A stretch of DNA of 64,000 bases from Macrocybe gigantea. Lineage: Eukaryota > Basidiomycota > Agaricomycetes > Agaricales > Callistosporiaceae. The notes below the pieces were generated by a model that made no database searches, was not told the origin of the DNA, and saw nothing but the letters and a program-made list of their open reading frames with translations. Within the stretch, counting starts at the first letter, position 1. Every line of letters starts with the position of its first letter. The stretch is taken from the NCBI GenBank assembly GCA_011319805.1, contig SJRY01000003.1:124001-188000 (forward strand), given 5' to 3'. The position numbers and the translations under genes are program-made. This document shows positions 1 through 9,700 of the stretch, piece after piece.

Positions 1-1
1 T

Positions 2-448
2 AATATTACAGTCAATTGACCATCAAAGAAATTATCGGCACTCCGATACGGACTGTTCAAGGTAATCGAAAAGAAAGGAGCCTCAGCATATCACCTGGAA
101 CTCCCAGCATCATGGCAGCTGATACACTCTGTGTTCAATGAAACAGTACTCACACCCTACAAAGGACCCCATTTCAAGATACAAGAATGACCATCACCGC
201 CACCCTCTGAAATCATAAATGATGAAGAAGAGTATGAGATAGAAGAGATTCTAAAAAGGAAGAAACAAGGAAGGGGAATGCTATTCCTAGTCAAATGGAA
301 AGGATACAGATATGAAGAGAACACATGGATCAAAGAGAAAGAACTGGGGAATGTGGAGCAAGCTCTAGACTGCTTCCTAAAGAAGACTGCAAACCAGGAT
401 AAAAGGACTATGACAAGAGGGAAGAAGACCAAAAATTGCACACCATAA
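2..448 (+). pseudogene. Ty3/gypsy polyprotein 3' end with chromodomain (degenerate)
   Basis: Reading frame 2 gives the end of an integrase: a stretch resembling the GPF-type SH3-like C-terminal fold (RYGLFKVIEKKGASAYHLEL, about 56-115) followed by a chromodomain (YEIEEILKRK, LVKWKGY, ENTWIKE, about 233-345). Chromodomains at the integrase end are diagnostic of chromoviruses, the Ty3/gypsy clade that targets heterochromatin. The frame is broken by in-frame stops near position 17 and near 167, so this copy cannot make a functional protein. It runs off the left edge of the window. The frame ends at 446-448, and the non-coding 3' part and LTR follow directly. Identification of the family is firm; the element's name cannot be given. 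Confidence 0.85.
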
Positions 449-880
449 CCACCAATGCCCCCATCAGCATCGACAGCAGTGATGACAGCCATGCACCTAC
501 CCCCAACTGCCCAAGCAACCTCGAGAATCTGGCAAGGATTCTCAATGGCAGCAACTACATGGACCCTCTTGCCATCACACTTGGTGTGTACATGCACTAC
601 ATTATGACCATCCACATGCACCTCTGGACTGGGTGAACCCTTGATGGGACTGGCCCCACTGCAGCAGAACATATTACACTTTGCAAGGCAATGGAAATGC
701 TTTGCATAGAAAACTAGCGACTTAAACTCCTCACCACCACACTCCATCACATCTGTGCCTACAATGAAGAACTCATTCATATGTAGGCCATATATGCCAC
801 AACTGCTTGGAAGAGCAATAATGGGTGGGGACAGCTGGACTAAGGTTTTTTGCAAGGATGTGAATCTAAAGAGAGGGTAA
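449..880 (+). mobile_element. 3' non-coding region of the retroelement, upstream of LTR A
   Basis: This segment links the polyprotein end to LTR A. It aligns by eye, with many substitutions, to about 1400-1872, which precedes LTR B: both carry a run reading accaat-cccc-catcag, then cc-aa-accttgagaatct, then the phrase ggggacagctggacta before the LTR. No credible protein is encoded. Its purpose is probably element-internal sequence and the polypurine tract (gagaggg, just before 881) that primes plus-strand synthesis. Confidence 0.65.
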
Positions 881-1200
881 TGTTACAGATGTTGCCCAAA
901 GGACTATTCAATTTCTTATCTTATCTTTCCCATATCCCTTATCTCCTCTATCATGCTGTGCAGCATGCAGCCATCAAGTCATTTCACTTTCCTAGTCATT
1001 CTGAGTCATCTCCTTCCAGTCTTACTCATCTGCAGTCTACAGCATTGTGTAGCCCATGGTCTGTGCTTGAGTACTGTAATGTATATAAGGACTCTCAGAT
1101 GTACTAGTAGCACTAGGCTTAATATTCCTTTTGCCATCATCTCAAGACCACTCTTGCACTTAGTCTGCCCAAGTCCTTTTGAGATTCATCAAGCCTAACA
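881..1200 (+). mobile_element. LTR A (3' LTR of the Ty3/gypsy element)
   Basis: A 320-base unit starting TGTTACAG and ending CCTAACA, so the ends are the short inverted repeat TGTTA/TAACA typical of LTRs. It carries a TATA-like tgtatataagg near 1080. It matches LTR B (1873-2196) over its length and matches the reverse complement of 6741-7059. It contains no CpG dinucleotide. Flanked on the left by a purine-rich stretch, the expected polypurine tract. Confidence 0.85.
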
Positions 1201-1399
1201 AGTCATGGCTAACTGAGCACTTCATGGTATCCAGCAGGTAATGAGTAATATTCCTTGGCACTGACACATACTCATCATATGACCTCCTTATGGTTTTCTT
1301 GTGTCATGTCTTGTACATACATTCATCATGTGACTGGTATTTGTCACATGTTCATCATCATGATGTCTTTTGATAATGATTAGCTTCTTGAATTTGTAA
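1201..1399. other. Spacer between two retroelement fragments
   Basis: About 200 bases with no CpG, several CATCATG-type short repeats (1261-1370) and no readable protein. It separates LTR A from the second retroelement fragment; its origin is unclear. Confidence 0.4.
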
Positions 1400-1872
1400 C
1401 ACATGACAAGGGAAAAGAAGGCAAAAATTGCATACTATGACCACCAATACTCCCAAAGGCCCCATCAGTATCAGCAGTAGTGACAACACCTGCACACCCA
1501 CTACAAACCAGCCCAATGACCTTGAGAATCTGATAAGGATCTTCAATGCTAGTGACTTCATGAATCCCCTCACTATTACACCCAGCACCTATCTGTGCTA
1601 TATCATGATAATCCACACCCACCTGTAGTCAGGCCAAACCCCTAATAGAACTGAACCCACTATACCTGAGTGCATTGCACTCCATGAGGCTATCAACCTC
1701 TATTCTAAAAACTGATGACTTAAACTCCTTGCCACTATCCTATACCATATCTGTGCCTATAATGAAGAGCTCATTCACACATGAGTGCAGCATTCATATG
1801 GAAAACCAACAATAGATAGGGACAGCTGGACTAGAAGGTTTTTATGAGGACACAAACCTAAGAAGAGGGTAA
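1400..1872 (+). mobile_element. Second, truncated retroelement 3' region
   Basis: Diverged direct repeat of the 410-880 segment, beginning at an atgacaag-gga-agaag stretch shared with position 408 onward and continuing to the purine-rich tract before LTR B. The upstream polyprotein part is missing, so this is a 5'-truncated copy. No CpG is present. Confidence 0.65.
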
Positions 1873-2196
1873 TGTTACAGACACTAAATGAACCCTACAA
1901 TTTCTTATCTTATGTATCTCTCCTTCCTGCTCCTATCTCTCATCATGCAGCACTGTGCAGCATGCAGCCCCATCAAGTCATCTCCTACCCTTAGTCATTC
2001 TGAGTCACTCCTGCTAGTCTTACTCATCTGCAGTCTACAGCATTGCACAGTCCATGGTCCATGCTTGTGTACTATAATGTATATAAAGGCTTCCAGATGT
2101 ATCAGTAATGCTAGGCTTAATATTCCTTTTACCATCATCTCAAACCACTCTCACACTTAGTCTGCCTGAGTCCTTTGAGATTCATCTAGCCTAACA
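1873..2196 (+). mobile_element. LTR B
   Basis: Starts TGTTACAGACACT and ends AGCCTAACA. It is homologous to LTR A throughout, including the motif around catgcagc, the CTCATCTGCAGTCTACAGC segment and the TATA-like tgtatataaag near 2078. Immediately to the right (2197) begins a piece of the dead MFS transporter gene, so this element, like LTR C, sits in or at the edge of that gene. Confidence 0.85.
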
Positions 2197-2292
2197 CTCA
2201 TGTTCTGACTAAGAATACAAGATGGTATGATTTATCTGAACATCTACACTCATCATCATGCTTCAAATCATGCAGAATGTCTGACAGACATT
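2197..2292 (+). pseudogene. Dead MFS transporter, 5' remnant before the Harbinger insertion
   Basis: After LTR B the sequence reads as a short exon end (LRIQD), an intron (gtatga...catgcag) and the next exon start (ECLTDI). The intact MFS gene at 9.7-11.8 kb has the same order at about 10790-10895: FRMKKQE, an intron, then ECLAQI. Intron position and residues agree, so this is the same gene family. The exon is interrupted at 2292 by the Harbinger element and resumes at 6344. Confidence 0.75.
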
Positions 2293-2470
2293 AGGGACAG
2301 TCAAACATGTTGATTCGGTTGATGATTTGACATCTGATTCGAACTTTGATTCACAACATCAAAATCAACACCTGAATCGTGGGAAACATGAATCGAGGCC
2401 GAATCGTTGAAGCGGCTCTGGAGCCGCTTCATCTACTGAATCGCACCTCGATTCAATGGAACCGCTCCTT
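2293..2470 (+). repeat. Left terminal and subterminal repeats of the Harbinger element
   Basis: Beyond the terminal inverted repeat this segment carries many copies of GATTCG/TGAATCG in both orientations (near 2312, 2337, 2374, 2390, 2400, 2437, 2449). The right end (about 6235-6335) is equally rich in the same word. A perfect 11-base-arm inverted repeat, TGAAGCGGCTC / GAGCCGCTTCA, lies at 2408-2431. Such clustered subterminal words are the usual transposase binding sites in DNA transposons; that role here is inference. Confidence 0.6.
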
Positions 2471-2573
2471 GCCTGTCCCATTATGGAAATAAAATTTATT
2501 TATTTTATGAAAACAAATAATTTTCAATAAATTTTTATCTCTCCTCACTGCCCAACCCTTGCCAGGCATACAG

Positions 2574-4212
2574 ATGGAGTCTCACAATTCCCGCAAATGC
2601 AAAAATGCATCGAAGAAATCACCAGGATCAACTCACCTGCTATCCCAGTCCAAAAAGGCAAAAAAAGGTATCCCTGAGCCACCAGACAGCTCAGCAGATG
2701 AAACCCCTGCCACTGGCAATCCCGAAGACAAAGCCACTGTCGAGTACGTCTCCCTTGTTGCTTCAGAATATAATGAGAGGCTAGTACTCAGGTATAATCT
2801 AGTTGGAAGGATATCTCACTTACCTTCAAATTGATATCGGTCATCCTTGAAAACAGTGACATCAAGCAAAGCCTCTTTCCATCACCGGGTGCAGACACAA
2901 TGAAGTCAAAGAGCAAACCTAAGACAGATGCGCACAATGCAATTGCTGAGGCTATCTTCTCTGATCATCCCCAATTCAGGGAAGCCTATGCATGTGCTAT
3001 GACTCCACGTGAAAAATCTATATGGGGACAGAAGATAAAAAACCAGCTCACAGCATACGTTGCTAAGGTTCATCACTTGCCATGAGGCTGAGACAAGACA
3101 GGATTACAAAGCAATGCCGTAAATTCATAACTGAATTGGGAAAAACTGGTGAAGGGATTGAGCGTAAGGAGGATATCGATGTCATAGTAAAAAATGAGTT
3201 TATGAATAAATGGGGTCAGCTGAGCATGTAACTTGAGTCCTCATGATATGGTGGCTTACTAGTATAACTTACAGAGCATATCAAGTCCAAGGCTCTGTGG
3301 TTCTTCAATCTACGCAGCCTCATTTCTGAATGGCCAAGCCTAGTGCCTGTTGGATTGGGCCACAGTGCTTCCGACTTTGACATGGCTGTATTAGCTGATG
3401 CTGCGCAGGGTGATGCAATCAGTAGCGATGGAATAGGCAGCATAGGAGACAACATGAGTGGCAAAGGTGATGCAGATGATGATAAGGGTGAAACAGAGGA
3501 GGATGGCTCACCAAACACTGATGGAGAGAAGAATGTCGTGGGGCGGAATGCGATGGCTAAACACCCTTTTGAGGATGATGATGCTCTATATGCATCTGAT
3601 GTGAATGAGGACAAAACAGGAACTGCCACAATAGACAAGCCTCAGGCATCGCATACCATCACCTCACACACCAAGCGCAATCCTCCAAAGCCATCGAAGT
3701 CTATTCCTGCATCCAAGGCCAATCAGAAGGGCAGATCCCTTCAGGACAAGTTTGCCGACATCGCTGCCAAAGAGGATGAGACAACTCAGAGGCTTCTTGA
3801 TCTCAAAGCTCGCAAGGCCCAGGATTCCAAAGATATATGGCTGAAGCAGGTCGAAGCACAGATGCAGATTAAACTCAACCATGACAAGTTGAAGGCTGAG
3901 CTCCGTCTCAAGAAGATGGAGAAGGAATTCCAGTTGCAGATGGCAATGGCAAGCATTCACTGCAACAATGCTGGATTGGAAACGGTCGCTGGACCGCCGA
4001 TGACTGTTCCATATATGGGCATGGGCACAGGTATGCCATCCTCCAATACGTCTTCACATCTGCCTTTGCTAGGTGCAATGAGGTGGGATAGTCACAGTGG
4101 TGCAATGGCTACTCTACATGAGCCCTCAGGCTCATCGTCTGTCACTCATTCAAGCCCATGCCCTTCTTCGTGGAGTACGACAGAGAGCTTTAACAACTAT
4201 GACAATGTCTAA
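2574..4212 (+). CDS. Harbinger accessory protein (Myb/SANT-type partner), multi-exon
   Basis: Translation gives a basic Ser/Lys-rich start (MESHNSRKCKNASKK), a conserved block typical of this fungal transposon-associated protein (AHNAIAEAIFSDHPQFREAY, then GQKIKNQLTA), then TELGKTGEGIERKEDID, ALWFFNLRSLI and LVPVGLGHSASDFDMAVL. The C-terminal half has an acidic linker and a charged coiled coil (about 3720-3950). At least two introns are needed: one near 2797-2850 and one near 3206-3267; the join near 3055-3085 is unclear and may be a lesion. In PIF/Harbinger elements this second gene encodes a DNA-binding helper that imports or recruits the transposase. It converges on the transposase gene, with only about 30 bases between them. 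Confidence 0.65.
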
Positions 4213-4242
4213 TTCTGGTAGATTTTAAATACAAGATATATG

Positions 4243-5992
4243 TCAGTCTTTGGCATCCAAGTCTAACATTTTGTGACGATGGGCTGCCAAACGCTCAGCA
4301 TGCTGCCATGTCAGAGACCAGAAGAGCTTGCATTTGAGGTGCTCGCGCTTGGCCTTGCCTGGCTCTGACTGAATGTGAGCATTACTTTCATGTGGTAAGG
4401 GCTGATCATGCCTGTCTGTCATGTCAGAATCTGAGGACTCGGAGTCACTGAGGCCCTGTCGAACAAATGGATGGTCTTCAATTGGTGTCATGTCATCATT
4501 GGTAGCCTTTTCACGATCCTCACACAACATAGTGAAGGAATGCAGCCCAATGCATGCAGCCACCCAGTATGTGGCAAAGATATGTGTGTCTTGCTCTTGA
4601 TATGCATGCGCAATCCTTTTAGGGACTGGAAATGACCCTTGAGGAAGCCGATTGCATGTTCTGACTGGATACGAAGGCCTGATAGTGTCGTGTTGAATCT
4701 CTCATTGTCGGGGAGATCGCGGTCTGGTTTTTTATATGGGGCTACAACCCAATCGTTGATCTACCAGTCTATTAGAACTGTATACATCGATTACTAACAA
4801 GAACGACTCACCGGATATGCTGAATCAGCCCACACCCATTCACCGTCATTAAAAAGCTCATCATGCTCTTGATAGAGCCGAGTTCCTCGCCATGCTGTTG
4901 CATCATGCATACTTCCAACATGTCCAAAGCCATAGTCTATGATACGAAGATTAGGAAGAGAAATTATCTACTGAAATAAGCTATCTGATCGCTCGACATG
5001 TTGTTCAAGCACTCACTTGGAAATTGAGAGAGTAGTTGCATTTGCGATCAAAGTAGCTCTCCCCATACCAGTTCGGTTGGTTGAAGAGCCATATGAGTGT
5101 GCCATCAACAAAACACTATCCATTACACCATGCTCAACATGAATGGCGGTGGACCCAAACCTTCGCTTCCTCCTTCTCATCTGCAGTCGGAATGCACACC
5201 GCTTCATTCATGAATACTGGCCGCAGAATTGCTGTCATGACGCGTCGTGTTACCAAGCTGACTGTACCTTTACCGACGCTAGCCCAATTCACCACCTTTT
5301 GAAGACTTGCTGCATTTCCATCATGCTCGAAGCGCCACAATGTAATGGCCAATTGTTCTTCCACTGGCATTTGTGAGGTATGTGCATCATTGGCAAAGAC
5401 TGGATCGAATTGAATCTTCTCGACCAGGGCATCAAAAGTGGCGGAAGTGATACACAGTTCTTCACGAAACTGGTCATCCCGAGATTGCTTGAGTGTGAAA
5501 AGAAGGTGGCGCAGGAAGGACTGTTGGGGTCGTGGTAACTGGTTTCGAGGAACCTCGTAACATTGGGAATACATCTGAGACAGCTGTTGATGTACCCAGG
5601 CTCGAAGTCATGTTCGTCGCTGAAGCAGAAGGGCGTCCACTCTGCAGTCATCTTCGTCCAAGTCTAACAGTAAAATAGATGAGAGCAAGTCAAAAAAAAA
5701 TAGATAACACACCATTCTCGCTGCCGCTGTCTGTTTCCATCAACACAAGGTCTTCACAACTCTCCATATCCACATCAGACATGCCAGAAAAATTGTCCGA
5801 GTCTGACAACCTGGTGCTCATGGTGTCTTGCCATGTGTCTGAGTCACTATTTGACTCCCATGTTGAACTGCTTGACTCTGAAAAAGAGTTGTCACTGAAG
5901 GACCCAAGAGACGACACAGAAAACAAGTCAGAGGATGCTTCATCTGCAATGAAGGCCCTATAGCCTGCCATCGAGTGATAACGCTGGAACAA
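4243..5992 (-). pseudogene. Harbinger DDE_4 transposase with premature stops
   Basis: Minus-strand exons give an acidic Ser-rich N terminus (5690-5992), a helical region (5134-5574) and the catalytic core. Recognisable blocks are CFVDGTLIWLF with YGESYFDRKCNYSLN (first Asp), YGFGHVGSMHDATAW and WADSAYP (second Asp region), and SEHAIGFLKGHFQSLKGLR (Glu). The reading frame carries stops at 5608-5610 (TGA), 5134-5136 (TGA) and 5116-5118 (TAG). The TGAs fall where CGA arginine codons would fit and the TAG where TGG would fit, so all three look like C-to-T or G-to-A changes, two of them at CpG. The catalytic signature is otherwise kept, so inactivation seems recent. This copy should not make active transposase. 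Confidence 0.75.
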
Positions 5993-6343
5993 TGCATGCC
6001 AGCGTCGGGTTCGAGCTAGCTTTTGATGAGCAAAGGCAAGATAGAGGCAAAGGAGCCGTTTTCGTCAGGCAGTGTGGCGAGCAGCAGGCAGCATATTTTG
6101 GTAAATGGTGAAATGAATTTTGTGTGCATACACGTACAGGGCTGCTAAGTTGTGTGTGTACATATCAAAAGGCGGAAGGGCCCATGGGACTCATGGGAGA
6201 GCAACGAGAAAGAAAAACGGTCGGTCAGAGTAAAAGTCGATTCGAGGTCGATTCAGCGCCAATTCAAGTCGTTGAATCACAGCTGAATCGGACACTGAAT
6301 CAATCAGTGAATCAACCTCGAATCAACATCTTTGACTGTCCCT

Positions 6344-6740
6344 ATTGGAGAAGCCATCTCAGAACAAAACAATAGCAATGATAGCAGAGTCATCCAGATC
6401 ATGAAACACCAGACAGTTGAATTCCTCATACTGTTTAGTCTCATCTATGTTGGAGTCAAGGTCACTCTTGGAGGTCTGTTTCATAACTGCTAATGGCTAT
6501 TACCTATTACAGGCTGGATCAATTAATAAACAAGGAGGTGGTCTTTCATCTGGCTATATATCATCTAGTTTCTTCAGAGGTCAATTTCTTGCTGTGGTCA
6601 CTAATGTCTTTTTATATCCAATTCTCTCTTGATCAGGTTTGGCATTCAGTCAGGTCTCCTTGCTATGCATGAACAGAAAGGTCTGACACTATACAAGTCT
6701 TCTGAAATCATCATTTACTGAGTTTGAGCCAGGTCAGAGA
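6344..6740 (+). pseudogene. Dead MFS transporter, middle part
   Basis: Continues the interrupted exon from 2292: GEAISEQNNSNDSRVIQIMK, then EFLILFSLIYVGVKVTLGG, an intron (gtctgttt...acag) and INKQGGGLSSGYISSSFFRG, then GLAFSQVSLLCMNRK. The intact MFS copy reads EGSKFAQIMKHKTINL, LVYVGVEVTIGG and KGGANSGYISAGFFGG at the same places with introns at the same positions. No CpG occurs in this part, against many in the intact copy. LTR C interrupts it at 6741. Confidence 0.85.
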
Positions 6741-7059
6741 AGTTAGGCTAGATGAATCTCAAAAGGACTCAGGCAGACTAAGTGCAAAGTGGTCTTGAGA
6801 CAATGGCAAAAGGAATATTAAGCCTAGTGCTACTGGTACATCTGGGAGTCCTTATATATACTACAGTACTTGAGCATGGACCATGGGCTGCACAATGCTG
6901 TGGACTGCAGATGAGTAAGACTGGAAGGAGATGACTCAGGATGACTAGAGAAGTGAAATGACTCAATGGCTGCATGCTGTGCAGCATGATGGGGAAGATA
7001 AGGGATATGGAAAAGATAAGATAAGAAATTGAATGGTCCTTTGGATGACATCTATAACA
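6741..7059 (-). mobile_element. LTR C, solo, inverted relative to LTRs A and B
   Basis: Reverse complement of LTRs A and B over about 319 bases; minus-strand start TGTTATAGATGTC at 7059 and end at 6741, where the expected TG/CA end is changed (AGTTAGG on plus). Flanking pentamers AGAGA (6736-6740) and AGAGG (7060-7064) differ by one base and are a likely target duplication. No internal retroelement sequence is attached, so it is a solo LTR left by LTR-LTR recombination. It lies inside an exon of the dead MFS gene. Confidence 0.85.
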
Positions 7060-7372
7060 AGAGGAGGGCCCTCTTCCTGTACACTTTCTTGGTGATCAGG
7101 TATGCATCTTCATGGATTCATCTTTCAGTAGAATCCCACACTCCCTCTATCAGCTGGATTGGTGGCTTTAGTCAAGCAGGAAGTGCCTTGTTTTCATTCA
7201 TGACAGGAGCTCTTTCATCCAAGTATGGAATCAAGAGTCTGCAGCCACTGTAAGCATTATTGACCCCCTTGATTCCAGGATGCTGACATTCACAATCAGC
7301 TTGGTATCCATGGTGGGTCTTATAGCAGTTGTATGGGCCCTAGTCCCCAATAAACACAGGATGGCCAAATAA
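7060..7372 (+). pseudogene. Dead MFS transporter, 3' part
   Basis: Resumes after LTR C with RALFLYTFLVIRY, then SWIGGFSQAGSALFSFMTG and ALSSKYGIKSLQPL, an intron after CAGCCACTG, and VSMVGLIAVVWALVPNKH ending at TAA 7370-7372. The intact copy has GWIAGFGQAGSAVFPFMTG and VLSSKFGIQSLQPL. This is the C-terminal half of a 12-helix transporter of the yeast BSC6-like group. It has no CpG. First CpG after it is at about 7440. Confidence 0.85.
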
Positions 7373-7658
7373 GCTGCTGGTGGCAACCACCTCTTGGATG
7401 ATTTTTACTACCTTTCCTCTTATCTTGTTCTTGGGCTTCCGATCCCTGTTATTGATTGAACACTTCTTCTAGCAGATGATGGACTGAGATACTGCTACCT
7501 TCATGCTGTACACTCTCCTTCCGCCGATATATCCTTCACATGCGGAAACTTTTCACGAGAGTCCGGCTCCCCCCACAAAGATGCTGCAGAAGTGGGGATA
7601 AGCGAATCTATTATAACTTAATACTTACAGAGCAGTTCCAGTCTACATGGTTTTGAAA

Positions 7659-9428
7659 TCACAGTAGCATCCTCCCAGCCCACCGCGGCATGGGAATGCA
7701 CTCTCTGACGTTCTCGATACCTCCGACCCACCCGACCAACCGCTCGAAGCCCATCCCGAACCCGGCGTGCGGTGCACCTCCGAACCGGCGGAGGTCAAGA
7801 TACCACCTGTACTCCTTCAGGGGATCCTCTTCCTCCTCATCGCCTTCGTGGGTTTGCCCGGCACCAAACGCCGCCCTCATCTTCCGCTCTAACACGTCTG
7901 CACGCTCCTCCCTCACACTACCCCCAACTAGCTCTCCCACGTATGGAACAATCAAATCGAAGCAAGCAACCGTCTTTCCGTCGCCGTTCTCCCGCATGTA
8001 GAAAGGTTTGAATGATGCGGGGTAGTCGGTGATAAACACGGGGCCGTGAACAAGCGTCTCCGCTAGCCAGCGCTCGTGCTCGCTCTGCAGCTGGAGTCCC
8101 CACTGAGGTTTGAACTGAAACTGAACGGAAGTGGCGTCGGTTGTCAGAGCCTTCATAGCGTCTGTATACGAAAGCCTCGTCCATGGCTGCGAAGTGCGCA
8201 CGGCATCCTCCAATGCCCTCCGCTTTCCATCATTTCCATTCTTCCACAAAACGTGCATATCACCATACCCCTCGCCTTGCGATAACTGGCCAATGGTACT
8301 CCGGAGACAGCTCTCGACGAATCGGCAGACATCATTCACCTTCCTCGCACCACTGAATGCCCATTCTGCTTCGAGCATCCAGAATTCGGAGAGGTGTCGT
8401 CCTGTGAGAGATGGCTCGGCTCGGAAGCACGGCGAGAGTGTATACACGCGGGACAGCGCTGTTGCTAATGATTCAAGATGAAGTTGATGTGAGACAGTCA
8501 AGTATGCTGGGCGGGAGAAAAATTCGGCTGCCTGTTTGTCAGGGCTCGGTGTAGCTGGGGACGTGAAAGACGGCGCATGCGCGGACGGGTGTGTTGTGGA
8601 TATATGGGCGAGTTTGAAAGCCTCGCCGGCGCCTTCTGCGTCGTTTCCGGTCAAGATAGGCGTATGAGCATAGAAAAACCCTTGTTCCTAGCGCGCATAC
8701 AATTAAACATCCTTTCTTGCTTCATACAAGGCGAAGAGCGACTGGAATAGTTTTTAGACTTACATGGAAGAACATCGAGATATTTTTCTTTAGGTTGTCA
8801 CGCAGACGAATCATGGCGGCGATAGAATCTGTACGAGCCCGCAAGTGGGCATTATCTCGGAGATACTCGGTGGAGAGTGCCTGCTTCTGGATGGGGTATA
8901 TCTACAGTGGCAAATGCATGAGCAAATTTTCAATCTGAGCGCGTACGGCCATCTTGGAGAGCACACCTCGGGATCGCACTTTCCAAGAATCTGAACGTCT
9001 GGTGATACTTGCTTTTCAGCAGCCATTCCAAAGTCAAGCAGGAGCTCTCTGTCCTGCCCCGATCCAGGCGAAGAGACGAGCTTTCCAGTTAGCTGAACTG
9101 CAGTCCCGTTTGTCAAACTTCCTTAAAAATCGGTGAGCGATTCAAACGAGCTAGGTTGTCTGTCAAGTAAAAGACATCGACATTACCCTTTCACACCATC
9201 TCCTCCTCCAACGAACACAGCCTGCAGGCCGCGTGGGGAACTACCGTCCGTGACGACGGCGAACGCGACGTTTTTCTGCTTCCGGATGGATTTGATCCAC
9301 CCTGAGACTGTGACGGGTTGTTGAGCCGCGTCGGCAATAGGTACATCCAGGAGCTGTCGTATCGTTGGCGGGAGCTTGAACAATGAGGCTCGTCGACATG
9401 AGGTCGACGATAGCCGACGAAGAATCAT
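7659..9428 (-). CDS. SLM5: Asparaginyl-tRNA synthetase, mitochondrial type
   Basis: Four exons (9428-9187, 9117-8967, 8901-8764, 8687-7659) join in frame to 519 residues. It charges tRNA-Asn with asparagine. The N terminus starts with a basic presequence (MILRRLSSTSCRRASLF) that fits mitochondrial import, followed by the OB-fold anticodon-binding domain (VSGWIKSIRKQKNVAFAVV). The class II core follows: SIAAMIRLRDNLKKN (motif 1 area), LSPCFRAEPSLTGRHLSEFW (motif 2 with the FRAE signature) and GFGMGFERLVGW (motif 3). Length is close to that of yeast Slm5 and bacterial AsnRS and shorter than the cytosolic enzyme. The start ATG at 9428 lies about 270 bases from the divergent MFS gene, with which it shares a promoter region. 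Frame is intact throughout. Confidence 0.93.
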
Positions 9429-9700
9429 GGGCGCGTTGGGTGTTCCAAGGTGGTGTGTTCAGCCGTGCCTTTGGGATTGAGCTGTTCGGTTTGATCATGT
9501 TTGGCTCATGGTGCAGAATAAGTCCTAGAGACCTGGTGCTTCCTCCGCATTTTGGCCCATCTTTCATTCTGTGTTACGACATTCAATCACGAGACTCTAG
9601 CGAACCAGCGCGTCGTTATGCCATCCGAGGGCTCATCCTAAAGGAAGCACATCCGAAGATCAATCATACACCACACCGTTTGAACAATCCTTTCACGGGC

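Larger units (their letters stand above)
2293..6343. mobile_element. PIF/Harbinger-like DNA transposon, complete
   Basis: The ends are inverted repeats: AGGGACAGTCAAA at 2293 and its complement TTTGACTGTCCCT ending at 6343, followed inward by ATGTTGATTCG on both sides. The element is flanked by ATT (2290-2292 and 6344-6346), a three-base target duplication. Inside lie two convergent genes, a DNA-binding-type accessory protein on plus and a DDE_4 (PF13359) transposase on minus; that pair is the hallmark of PIF/Harbinger. Classical Harbinger duplications are TTA or TAA, so ATT is slightly unusual, unless the element boundary is read one base differently. Removing the element rejoins the flanking MFS reading frame exactly. 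Confidence 0.85.
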
